Assembly (NCBI GenBank): GCA_019186965.1 | Contig: JABARV010000018.1 | Coordinates: 62,001 to 126,000, forward strand | Direction of reading: 5' to 3' | DNA length: 64,000 nt | Origin: Turneriella sp. | Lineage (GTDB): Bacteria > Spirochaetota > Leptospiria > Turneriellales > Turneriellaceae | Shown: positions 8,701 through 16,584 of the stretch, in pieces | Layout of the letters: each line of letters starts with the position of its first letter | Position numbering within the stretch: position 1 is the first letter of the stretch | The notes under the pieces: generated by a model | Database searches by the model: none | What the model was told of the DNA's origin: nothing | What the model saw: only the letters and a program-made list of their open reading frames with translations | Translations under genes and position numbers: made by a program

Positions 8701-9237
8701 ATGAAATGCAGGAAGCAACCAAAATTTTTGGAAAAACGGCCGGTTAAAATTGCTAGTATAATTGAAGTACACCTGACAGTGCGGCAATGGGGGCATATTC
8801 TTAAGTTGGCGAGGGCTCGAAAAAAGACGTTCTCGACAATTACGCGCTATTGCGTATTGCGTTTGTCTCGGAAGATAAATTTACGGTGGACGTCGGTATT
8901 GTTAGAAACATATAAAAACGTTAAAGAAGAAATACAACTAGCGGAAAAAGAGCATCGCCACGTGGTGTGCCTCTATGGAGAAGATGAGATGCTTATACGA
9001 CTAGCTGCGATGCAGCTTAGGATTACGATGTCGGCATTTATACGGCTTGCGCTAGAGTTATTCTTAAAACGCTTAGCTATGGAAAAACACAGCTACCGAC
9101 TTATCTCCGATGAAAATCTCAAATGGCAAGCCATTCGCTTCACCGAAAAATACACACCATACGTACAAAATCTCTTCTCACGCCCGCACAGCCATCGCTT
9201 CAAATGGCTTACTTTTGCTGTACATACGTACTGGTAA
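8701..9237 (+). CDS. DUF1564-like protein, possibly DNA-binding
   Basis: A 178-residue, strongly basic protein. The pattern of a helical N-terminal part (ILKLARARKKTF...ITRYCVLRLSRK), a linker (LLETYKNVKEE), then one strand plus two helices (VVCLYGEDEMLIRLAA, MSAFIRLALELFLKRL) resembles Leptospira DUF1564 proteins as I remember them. The latter part could be a ribbon-helix-helix-like DNA-binding unit; this is inference. No signal peptide or membrane segment. It stands alone, with repeat-rich DNA upstream, and converges on the endonuclease I gene with 6 bp between stops. Confidence 0.5.
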   Translation: MKCRKQPKFLEKRPVKIASIIEVHLTVRQWGHILKLARARKKTFSTITRYCVLRLSRKINLRWTSVLLETYKNVKEEIQLAEKEHRHVVCLYGEDEMLIRLAAMQLRITMSAFIRLALELFLKRLAMEKHSYRLISDENLKWQAIRFTEKYTPYVQNLFSRPHSHRFKWLTFAVHTYW

Positions 9238-9243
9238 AAAGAA

Positions 9244-10317
9244 CTAATAATCGCTAATTTTGTCCACCCACTCAGGATGATCGATGAACGGATTACGGTT
9301 TCCTTGAATGCGTTCAATCCAATCGTTGCGGTCGCGTTCGCCTTGCGAGACGGGATCTGCCGTGTGCCAAGTGCGCAGTAAATTTTCAAGCCAAGTATTG
9401 ATATTGGCACGGGTCACCGCTTCGTTGGAGTTCCAACAGCCATCTTCGGTATAATACCGCGTTGCTATATAGAAATAATTACGCGCAATGTCACCCTTAA
9501 GGTTTGCTGGTGGCTCAAAAACTTTTGCCGTAGTAGATCCCGCAATGAAGCCAGGCATTGCACCCGTATCCGGTGTGCCAAACTTGGCACCATTATTCGA
9601 CGGGAAGCCAGCATCATTTGCAAGAACAACACCGTATGAATAATTACTCCGTGACGTGTTCACAGAATCTCGGCTGGGAATTAAATGGTGCAAATCGGTA
9701 AACGCCCGAAAATCCCAATTTTTTGCGCTATCCCACGAAGAACCTTCAGAATTACCATTGTAACAATACTTGCCCTGTGCCGGGTCGTTCACTGGTGTCG
9801 CACCTGCCGCAAACCAACTCTTGGGCCACGAATGCTCGCGGTTATACGTATTTTGATCGCCACCGGATGACACCGACATAATTTGTGAGGGCGTTGTATA
9901 ACACTGGCCATCGTAGTAATCATAAAGCTTTCCCGCAGCACAGCCGGTGACGGGATTAGCTGCTTTTTCGGCAAAGACGACATACGCATCCCATACATCG
10001 AATCTTTTTTCGACGGGATACCCTGCGTTAGAAAGCGTCATAAATTCTTTCGTATAGTAAGCCGAAAAAGGTTCGGCACTTTCTGTGTACCGCAACACCC
10101 GCTGGCCGCGGATACGTTTTTGTAGTTCGCTCTTGAACGCATTGTTCGTGAGGCATGTATCGATGCCTTGGTAGTACGCTTCGTTGACAGAACACGAAGA
10201 AGAGAGCGCAGCGTTTAAATTTTCTGTTCCCTGATAGCCATCGGTGATATTAACACAGTACATAAAAACGAAGGTGCTCACTAAAAAAGAAAGAAGATGT
10301 TTTAACGGCCGCATCAT
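9244..10317 (-). CDS. Secreted endonuclease I family lipoprotein
   Basis: A 357-residue member of the endonuclease I (EndA/Bsn, Pfam Endonuclease_1) beta-beta-alpha-metal nucleases. Active-site motifs are visible: NREHSWPKSWF with the catalytic His near residue 160, and DLHHLIPSRDSVNTSRSN near residue 205 with the conserved Asn. The N-terminus MMRPLKHLL followed by a hydrophobic stretch ending FVFMYC is a plausible spirochaete lipoprotein signal, so it probably acts outside the inner membrane, degrading DNA. A GTG at 10347 overlaps the upstream stop as GTGA and would add 10 residues; I prefer the ATG at 10317, which has a purine-rich AGGTG before it. Last gene of the operon. Confidence 0.87.
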   Translation of the reverse strand: MMRPLKHLLSFLVSTFVFMYCVNITDGYQGTENLNAALSSSCSVNEAYYQGIDTCLTNNAFKSELQKRIRGQRVLRYTESAEPFSAYYTKEFMTLSNAGYPVEKRFDVWDAYVVFAEKAANPVTGCAAGKLYDYYDGQCYTTPSQIMSVSSGGDQNTYNREHSWPKSWFAAGATPVNDPAQGKYCYNGNSEGSSWDSAKNWDFRAFTDLHHLIPSRDSVNTSRSNYSYGVVLANDAGFPSNNGAKFGTPDTGAMPGFIAGSTTAKVFEPPANLKGDIARNYFYIATRYYTEDGCWNSNEAVTRANINTWLENLLRTWHTADPVSQGERDRNDWIERIQGNRNPFIDHPEWVDKISDY

Positions 10318-10343
10318 ACACCTACCATTGTTTTTTCGGTCTC

Positions 10344-11357
10344 TCACTTCAACGTCTCCACCTGAGAACGCAGTCCCAACATCAAACTGAGGTTAGTATC
10401 TGCGCTGTTGTACTCGGGCGCAAACACCGGCCCTGTCATGCGCACCTTTGCGCCCTCGGCGATATTGTAGCTATACATATCGCCCACATCAAAGCCCGAG
10501 AGCGTGCCCGCACCCAAATACAAACTCATCTGAAAATTAAATTTGGTACCACCGGTGCAGTTGTTCATTGCATCGGTCTTGTTTGCCGCGCCAACGCATA
10601 GAATACCCATATAACCCTGTTGGTAATTAAACTGGAACGAGCGTCCCGACGAACATTCTACATACGCGGGCGACTGGAGCACGTATCCTTCTAATTGTCG
10701 TGTTTGGTATAAATCCACCCCCCTTGCAAATGCGGCGCTTTGGACGGCATAAGGTATGCCGTTCCCCGATGACACCACTTCACGGCTAGTCACGTCAAAA
10801 TCGGTGACAATCGGTATCACGTTCGCGCCACTGCCGTATTTTTGTGCTTTAGACACCGTGATTTTAAGGCGACTACCCAAAGGCGCCATGCCGTCGTTCT
10901 TCGCGTTCAAAATATATTTTGCGCTCGCTGTGTCGGCCGTGTTTTGGCTGGGAGGATTAAGTCCGTACACGACAAGGATTGCAGCGTCTTTATCTTGCAA
11001 AATAAAAGAGCGTGAATAAATAACATCGCTGGTCGCACACCCCGTCGCCGTTGCCCCTACTGCGACCGCATAATTCGAAGGCATCGTGACAATACCTTCG
11101 ATGGTGGCCGATGTTGCGGTTTCAGCGTTTGAACCAAATGCGTTGATTGTCGTCACCAATGCCTGAATGCCACCGGAAAAAGTTGGAGCATCGGTGGTAT
11201 AATTTATTTTCTCCGCTGTCTTGGCGTCGTTAAAAAAATCTTGATTGCGCTCGTCAAATTGGCTGCCCGATGTACACGACAGAAGAAAAAACAATGCATA
11301 CCGGAGGGACGCGCTATAGCGCGTCCCTACACGATTACGGAAAAATTTTAATATCAT
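10344..11357 (-). CDS. Lipoprotein with OB-fold-like (YhcR/DUF5689-type) domain
   Basis: A 337-residue lipoprotein: after a basic N-terminus comes LRYALFFLLSC, a lipobox with Cys at residue 28. The mature part is beta-rich. ATIEGIVTMPSNY, then SRSFILQDKDAAILVVYG, then LGSRLKITVSKAQKYG has the look of the OB-fold domain that accompanies secreted nucleases such as YhcR and ExeM; this is pattern-based. Start and stop overlap neighbours by 4 bp (ATGA with the upstream gene, GTGA with the GTG of endonuclease I). Codons 10-17 of the signal peptide are made of a 24-bp perfect palindrome, which is odd. Confidence 0.62.
   Translation of the reverse strand: MILKFFRNRVGTRYSASLRYALFFLLSCTSGSQFDERNQDFFNDAKTAEKINYTTDAPTFSGGIQALVTTINAFGSNAETATSATIEGIVTMPSNYAVAVGATATGCATSDVIYSRSFILQDKDAAILVVYGLNPPSQNTADTASAKYILNAKNDGMAPLGSRLKITVSKAQKYGSGANVIPIVTDFDVTSREVVSSGNGIPYAVQSAAFARGVDLYQTRQLEGYVLQSPAYVECSSGRSFQFNYQQGYMGILCVGAANKTDAMNNCTGGTKFNFQMSLYLGAGTLSGFDVGDMYSYNIAEGAKVRMTGPVFAPEYNSADTNLSLMLGLRSQVETLK
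11305..11328. repeat. 24-bp perfect palindrome inside a signal-peptide coding region
   Basis: AGGGACGCGCTA is followed directly by its reverse complement TAGCGCGTCCCT. It is GC-rich compared with its surroundings and is read in frame as about eight residues (GTRYSASLR region) of the n-region of the lipoprotein at 10344-11357. I see no second copy in the window. Short GTAGGGACGCG-type palindromes recur as dispersed repeats in some other bacteria (recalled, not searched). Confidence 0.8.
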
Positions 11358-11776
11358 TTTGCATCCCCCACGCTTGCCGCCAAAGACCGTGCTTCTTTAA
11401 TGTAATCACGTACCGCTTCACTTGCGCGGTTCAAATTATCGTAATCAATAATTTCTTCGTAGTACGCATCTTGGTGTAAAATGCCTTTAGCGATGGTATA
11501 TAAATCCTTCAAATTGCGGTTGCCGTATTTTGAATGAAAAAACACCCGCCCCCGCTCTGAACGGGGAAAATCGTTTCTCGCAATGCCCTTTGCCGCCAAA
11601 AGGCCACGGAACGCTTCACCCACCGCAAGCCAGCCCTTACCCGCTGCTTGCCGTGCTTTGATTTTATCATCGAGCCGTGTAGCAATACCAAGTTCTGTAT
11701 CTGCAATCGACGCCAAAGCCTGTGCCTTGCCAAAATAGCTGCCATAGGTAAGAGTTTGTTCTTCACCTTTCGTCAT
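11354..11776 (-). CDS. Small helical cytosolic protein, HEPN/PaREP1/DUF5618-like
   Basis: A 140-residue protein without a signal peptide, although every neighbour in the operon appears exported. It is predicted all-helical: YFGKAQALASIADTE, KIKARQAAGKGWLAVGEAFRGLLAAKG, then DLYTIAKGILHQDAYYEE and a last helix with VRDYIKEARSL. The spacing (Lys/Ala-Gly helix, PRSERGR turn, LHqDaYY) reminds me of DUF5618/PaREP1 proteins, which belong to the HEPN-like helical group, but the RxxxxH nuclease motif is absent. The ATG at 11776 is 16 bp after the PLD gene stop; longer in-frame starts would lie inside that gene. It overlaps the next gene by ATGA. Confidence 0.6.
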   Translation of the reverse strand: MTKGEEQTLTYGSYFGKAQALASIADTELGIATRLDDKIKARQAAGKGWLAVGEAFRGLLAAKGIARNDFPRSERGRVFFHSKYGNRNLKDLYTIAKGILHQDAYYEEIIDYDNLNRASEAVRDYIKEARSLAASVGDAK

Positions 11777-11792
11777 AGTTCCCCTGCATCTC

Positions 11793-14231
11793 CTACGGCA
11801 ACGCGCTCCACCTTGAGTTGATTTCACCCGGTGTGGCGACGGTATAATCTTTGTAATCGGCTTTGATGTATGTGCCGGTGCCGCCGTTGCCACCACTACC
11901 GCCGCCTGCAATATCTTTGGTGGCGTGATCCCAGCTATTGGGGTCGGCACCATTGCCCCACACTCCCAGTGTTGGCATGTTGCGCTCCATCGACGCCATG
12001 TAGAGACGGTCGCCTGCTTGAATGTCGCAAATTTTATCGGATGCCGCAGTGCCGGTGCCTAAAGGGAGTCCATTATCGGGAAAGCTAATACTCCCCGATG
12101 CCACAAGGCGATTGCCATCGGTTGTATTGCCAGCCGAGGCGGAGGTAAAATATCCCCCTTTCAAATATCCTACGTCGGCATTGGTTGTCGGCGCACTCGA
12201 TGCACCGCCTGTGTATGCGACACCATTGTCAGTACGCGCATGGCCTGCGACATCTACTAAGTTACCTCGGTTGTCGCGCAGCTCAATCCAAAGCGAAGTG
12301 AAATGCGGATAGTCTGTCGTGCTTCCTGCGTGCATCACATACGGATTAAAATATCCCGAACCGGTAAAGCGGTCGATGTCGCTGTTGTACGCCGGTCGGC
12401 ATCTTCCACTTGTGGCATCAAACGGAGGAAAATCAAACGTGAGAGGGCCACCTCCCCCCACTGTTGTACGCCCCGTGCTGCTGGTACGTCTATCAAAAAG
12501 GGTGAAAAAATTCGAGAGGCCGTTGGCGGGGTTATAGTATGTAATCTTGTTGCTAAAAGACGCCGCATTGGCCGGATCGTAAAGTACGCTTGCGGGAAAG
12601 CTATACCCGTCGGCGGTTAAATCTTTCGGTTGGTCGGGTTTGGTAACCACGACAAAACCTTTTGCGGGAATCACCGTGCCCCCCGGAAAACCCACAAGGC
12701 CACGTTTGGCGAGTGCTTCGTAACCGGGCCAGCCACTCGAATACACACCCGGGTCGGTGTAGTTGTCAATGACCGGAAAGTAAAGGCTCCAGAACGAAAT
12801 ATCGATCGCGCGGTCGTTAGGGTTGTAAAGCTCTATAAATTGGTTACTATCGTATGCGTAGTATTTGCCGCCAATATTGCGCGTCGTGCCAGCGTAGTTC
12901 ACCTCGGAAATTACAATCTTTTGGTAGTCGCCCACTTCGCGCTGTTGGTAGTTCGTCACCCCCTGCGCCATCTCGGCGTTGGTGGGATAACGCTGGTCCA
13001 TCGGCACGCCATCGTCGTAAATCTGTTGCCAAAACTTTAAGTAACGATCGACAATCGCCGGTGAATGGATGATGATGAGGTTTTCATCGTTGTTGTTGTT
13101 GGCATTCGGCGACCAGTTAAAAGAGCCGAGCATCAGCTTTGCGTTAGGAGTGCCTGCGTCGACGGCGATTGTTTTTGCGTGGAGGCGTCCCCCACCCGCC
13201 TGCCAATCGCCTAAATTATTATTGTTTTCATTCCCGTCGATGCGTAAATCAAACGGCGCATAACAACGCGTGTTCGCCTGCGTGGGAGTATCCCACGTTG
13301 CGGTAAAAGGGTTTGTCGTACCACCGTTGGTTACTCCCACACCCGCTTCAAAACCGTACGTGTGGCCACACGATGTGCCGACGCGGTACACCTCGACGTA
13401 TTGGTTGTGCGTGAGCTGCGATCTATCCATCACGCCGTGTACCGCGTTCTTGTCGCCCGCTGCGGTGAACTCTTTGTGCTTTTGGATAAACATGCGCCCC
13501 AGTTGGTCGTGCGTAAAAGCAAAAATACCAAAGTGGATATTTTTTTGCGCTTGGGCAACCCCTTGCAAAAATTGGCTCATCGCGTCTTCGTGCGGTGAAA
13601 AATACACTTCAATTTTAACACCGCCCACATCGAACACGTTGTTGTTGTCGGGACGGTCCTTCGCGTGGCCAAAGCGACCTGCCATCATTTGCTGGTGCTC
13701 GTTGATAAAATCTTCTGCAAGTTCTTTCGATTCAATAATCGTCCACACGTTGTAGTTGCGGTCGATTTCAGAGTCGGTGATATTGCCCGTGCCGGTCATC
13801 ACATAGCGGCGGTCGATAACGCAAAACTTGTTGTGTTGGATAGATTGGGAATTACCCGCCACCAGTTTTGCATTGGGATAGCGGCGCAATAAATCCTCAA
13901 ACTGTACATAGCCAATTTCACCATACGAGTACGTCCCCGCGTCGCCCGCTAATTGCACGTCGAGTCCACGACGCACTGCACGCAACACCGAGTCTTTAAT
14001 CGACGCACGATAAAAACCGTACATCGCCCAATACACTTCTTTTTTGGCATTATCGATGAGGTTCGCCAAGCGGATGTCAAACTCGGGGGGGCGGTGGCTG
14101 TTGGGTGCTTTTCCCGGGTAGTTGGTGTACATTTCCAGCAAGCGGTTATTGGGATCGTCTTGGCTCACCTTCACCCGCGAACAAAAAACGAGGGGGATTG
14201 TTAGCGCTGCGTAAAAAATAAACCGTATCAT
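11793..14231 (-). CDS. Phospholipase D-fold lipoprotein with C-terminal lamin-tail domain
   Basis: An 812-residue lipoprotein (signal ending LTIPLVFC). Two complete HKD motifs are present: HNKFCVID with TGTGNITDSE (His near residue 132) and HAKTIAVD with MLGSFNWSPNANNNNDEN (His near residue 348). The PLD-fold catalytic pair is therefore intact; the family includes nucleases (Nuc, Zucchini) as well as phospholipases. A lamin-tail-like beta-sandwich begins near residue 435 (KIVISEVNYAG...NQFIELYNPNDRAIDISFWSLYF). The remaining C-terminus is Gly/Asn-rich with a further LTD-like stretch (SLWIELRDNRGNLVDVAGH). Its start overlaps the upstream stop as ATGA. Substrate is not known; nuclease is favoured by context. 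Confidence 0.85.
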   Translation of the reverse strand: MIRFIFYAALTIPLVFCSRVKVSQDDPNNRLLEMYTNYPGKAPNSHRPPEFDIRLANLIDNAKKEVYWAMYGFYRASIKDSVLRAVRRGLDVQLAGDAGTYSYGEIGYVQFEDLLRRYPNAKLVAGNSQSIQHNKFCVIDRRYVMTGTGNITDSEIDRNYNVWTIIESKELAEDFINEHQQMMAGRFGHAKDRPDNNNVFDVGGVKIEVYFSPHEDAMSQFLQGVAQAQKNIHFGIFAFTHDQLGRMFIQKHKEFTAAGDKNAVHGVMDRSQLTHNQYVEVYRVGTSCGHTYGFEAGVGVTNGGTTNPFTATWDTPTQANTRCYAPFDLRIDGNENNNNLGDWQAGGGRLHAKTIAVDAGTPNAKLMLGSFNWSPNANNNNDENLIIIHSPAIVDRYLKFWQQIYDDGVPMDQRYPTNAEMAQGVTNYQQREVGDYQKIVISEVNYAGTTRNIGGKYYAYDSNQFIELYNPNDRAIDISFWSLYFPVIDNYTDPGVYSSGWPGYEALAKRGLVGFPGGTVIPAKGFVVVTKPDQPKDLTADGYSFPASVLYDPANAASFSNKITYYNPANGLSNFFTLFDRRTSSTGRTTVGGGGPLTFDFPPFDATSGRCRPAYNSDIDRFTGSGYFNPYVMHAGSTTDYPHFTSLWIELRDNRGNLVDVAGHARTDNGVAYTGGASSAPTTNADVGYLKGGYFTSASAGNTTDGNRLVASGSISFPDNGLPLGTGTAASDKICDIQAGDRLYMASMERNMPTLGVWGNGADPNSWDHATKDIAGGGSGGNGGTGTYIKADYKDYTVATPGEINSRWSALP

Positions 14232-15793
14232 AATGCTCCCCCCACCTGAATGAGTTTATCGATGAGCGCCTTAAAGTCGTCAAAGATTTTTGTGTTCGTC
14301 TGTGATCCCGCTGGTTCGATGACCATCACCACTGCGTCGGTAATTAGAAAGAAATCGTCGCGCGTACGCTTAGGCTCCACGTCTTGTGAACCGCCTTTGT
14401 CGTAATAATATCTTTTGCGCAAATCGGAAGACATCACAATCAGGCGTGGGCGGCGTGCGCCGTAATCGGTCAAAAAGACATTGTAAGGAATAGGCGATGC
14501 AAGTTTTTTCACCGACACCACCGACGCATCGCCAACGGTGGTCATAAGACTCGCCATGTCGCAGTGGATTGACGTTACATTCATAAGTGCCGTCGCGCTT
14601 GCGCAGCCAGGGCCTGTCAAATTAGAAGTGCCCCCTGCATGGCAATAAGTTGACCCGGGGCTTGAAATTGAACTACCGTCATAAAAAGGTAATTTGAGTC
14701 CCGCCGCCGCTGCGGTGTTAGTAGTGGGGCAATTATCCGACACCAATGCATTGTAAGGTTGCGCCGCCGCCGTCCATGGCGTGGTAAGTGGCGTGGGGGC
14801 AGCGTCCACTTCAGTACCGAAAACACCATCGATGCTAAAATTATTTCCATAGAGTTTTGGGATTGTCGATTTATATTGAAACGCGTTCAGAAGATGGCTA
14901 CGGTTGGCGGTGTGATCGCTGACGTCGAAAATAATATCTTGAGTCATCGCGCGTACCGCAAACTGGATTGATTTTTCCGCACGCAAGAGCTCGGTGACGA
15001 CGGCAGTTTGCGGGTACTCTTGCGGAGCAAAGTAAATGTTAAAAATCAAATCGCCCAACCGAAAACGGGTGTTAGGGTCGGTGATTGTTTTATTAAAACG
15101 GAATTTACCGAAAGACGGCTCTCCCTCGTCGCCGAAAAGACCGCCGTACGCGCCTTGCTGCGCTTCGTTATAAAAATCGTTACAGATGTCGAATGAATGA
15201 AAAACAAAAACTACCGAAAGGCCGGTCGAAAATGTTGCCGCATTTGCCCCGCCCGTCGACACCCAACAGGTGGTTTTATCGGCGACGACAAAATTATATT
15301 CCACACGCCCATCGTACGAACTCGCGGCGTAGCGTAATTTTGTCGGGTGCGTGTTACGGTTGAAATTAAGCCGCGTGCGCAGGATATTTTTTTTCAGATT
15401 CACATTCGGTTCATTCGCCGCAGCGGCGGTGGCGTCAAAGTAGGTTTGAAACATCTGCGGGCGTTTTGCGGCAAGCTGCGCAAAGCCTGCGCTTGCCTCA
15501 TTGCGCCTATCACCGCCGATCGCGACTTTCAAGCCCGCGTTGGCCTTTTGGATCAGCGCGGATGCAATATCGGTGTCCGCTAAGTCATTGAACATCCCCA
15601 CAATTTCCGTTTGCGCAGAATCGATCACATTCAATAGTTTGGCTTTCGCACTGGGATTTCCCCCGATGCCGATATAGTATTCTACAGCCTGAGTTCGCTG
15701 TGCGGCGTCGTTCGTCGTCGAATAGCATCCGCTGCGCATAAATGCGATGGGGATAGTAAGTACAAGTAAAAGGCGTAAAGTGTATGTATTCAT
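14228..15793 (-). CDS. Lipoprotein with degenerate phospholipase D-like fold
   Basis: A 521-residue lipoprotein (lipobox FMRSGC). The N-terminal half aligns by eye with the PLD-fold half of the next gene: LLNVIDSAQTEIVGMFNDL, then LKVAIGGDRRNE, then EYNFVVADKTTCWVSTGGAN where the neighbour has HNKFCVIDRRYVMTGTGN. The catalytic His and Lys are replaced by Glu and Asn, so this half looks inactive. A second repeat starts near residue 245 (FNIYFAPQEYPQTAVVTELLRAEKSIQFAVRAMTQD), again without HxK. The C-terminus has a CHAGGTSNLTGPGC pair of cysteines. It starts by TAATG overlap with the preceding gene and ends by ATGA overlap with the intact PLD gene. Confidence 0.72.
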   Translation of the reverse strand: MNTYTLRLLLVLTIPIAFMRSGCYSTTNDAAQRTQAVEYYIGIGGNPSAKAKLLNVIDSAQTEIVGMFNDLADTDIASALIQKANAGLKVAIGGDRRNEASAGFAQLAAKRPQMFQTYFDATAAAANEPNVNLKKNILRTRLNFNRNTHPTKLRYAASSYDGRVEYNFVVADKTTCWVSTGGANAATFSTGLSVVFVFHSFDICNDFYNEAQQGAYGGLFGDEGEPSFGKFRFNKTITDPNTRFRLGDLIFNIYFAPQEYPQTAVVTELLRAEKSIQFAVRAMTQDIIFDVSDHTANRSHLLNAFQYKSTIPKLYGNNFSIDGVFGTEVDAAPTPLTTPWTAAAQPYNALVSDNCPTTNTAAAAGLKLPFYDGSSISSPGSTYCHAGGTSNLTGPGCASATALMNVTSIHCDMASLMTTVGDASVVSVKKLASPIPYNVFLTDYGARRPRLIVMSSDLRKRYYYDKGGSQDVEPKRTRDDFFLITDAVVMVIEPAGSQTNTKIFDDFKALIDKLIQVGGAL

Positions 15794-16584
15794 TATTTGT
15801 AGTCCGGTGTATTTTTTTCGCCAGGAGTTGCAAACGTGCGTAGGTGGTAATCTGCATGTACATTTTTTCCCGACGCGCCAATAGATGTTGTAGAACAGGC
15901 AGTTCCCATAAGCGGCGTACCTTGTCCTGAAGGAGAAGTTTCATTGCACGGTGTCGATGCGTGCCATGTGGAAACCGAACCGCCCTCCTCTTCAAATGTA
16001 TCTTCGGTGCGCTCCATCGAACGCACGGTGTAACCGTCGAACGCCCCCGAAAGTGGAAAATTGCGGCTAGTTGCATCATCTGATTCTGTGGTGTTGATAC
16101 CACTTTCCATCAAAAAATTTTCGGCGGTACGCGTGGTAATTGACCAGTTGCGTTCGGGAATTGCAAGTCCCGTAAGCACAATCGGTTTGTAATCGGCGCT
16201 GCCTTGGTCGCGGAAAGCACCGCTTGCTTTTGCTATAATTACTTTAAAAGCGCCCGGCGAAACAGTGTTGTTAGGTCCTGCGGGAATGTAATAAATTTTT
16301 TTCACATCTCCTGAAAGCTCAATACGCCAATCGGTCAAATCAATGGGTTTGTTACAATCCGAATTTTGGATTTCAATAAAATCGTCATCGGCGTCGTATG
16401 TACCGTTGTTTTTCATTGAGCCACCCCAGTTGACTTCACGGATTTCTGCACAGCCCCGCTTCCGGTCGACGTTAATCGCGGTTGGCCATGGTTCTCCCAC
16501 CGATGACGTACAATGCATGAGAGCTGGGCTTATTATGAAGCCCGCAACCATGAAAAACCAAGAAATATATTTCCGCTGTCCCAT
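15793..16584 (-). CDS. Lamin-tail domain lipoprotein
   Basis: A 263-residue lipoprotein (signal ending SPALMHC). After the anchor the sequence GCAEIREVNWGGSM...DDDFIEIQNSDCNKPIDLTDWRIE and later PGAFKVIIAK is the immunoglobulin-like lamin-tail (LTD) pattern, covering roughly residues 43-125. In bacteria LTDs occur on secreted and surface proteins next to nuclease or hydrolase domains and probably serve in binding. The rest (TWHASTPCNETSPSGQGTPL, then a final TPGEKN) resembles the tail of the LTD part in the 812-residue neighbour, which also ends with a TPGEIN motif. No catalytic motif. Both ends overlap adjacent genes by one base (TAATG). Confidence 0.78.
   Translation of the reverse strand: MGQRKYISWFFMVAGFIISPALMHCTSSVGEPWPTAINVDRKRGCAEIREVNWGGSMKNNGTYDADDDFIEIQNSDCNKPIDLTDWRIELSGDVKKIYYIPAGPNNTVSPGAFKVIIAKASGAFRDQGSADYKPIVLTGLAIPERNWSITTRTAENFLMESGINTTESDDATSRNFPLSGAFDGYTVRSMERTEDTFEEEGGSVSTWHASTPCNETSPSGQGTPLMGTACSTTSIGASGKNVHADYHLRTFATPGEKNTPDYK

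Noticed and set aside
12303-14204. Series of plus-strand ORFs of 60-160 codons in the PLD region
   Set aside because: All lie opposite the certain 812-residue gene, and arise from its higher GC content.
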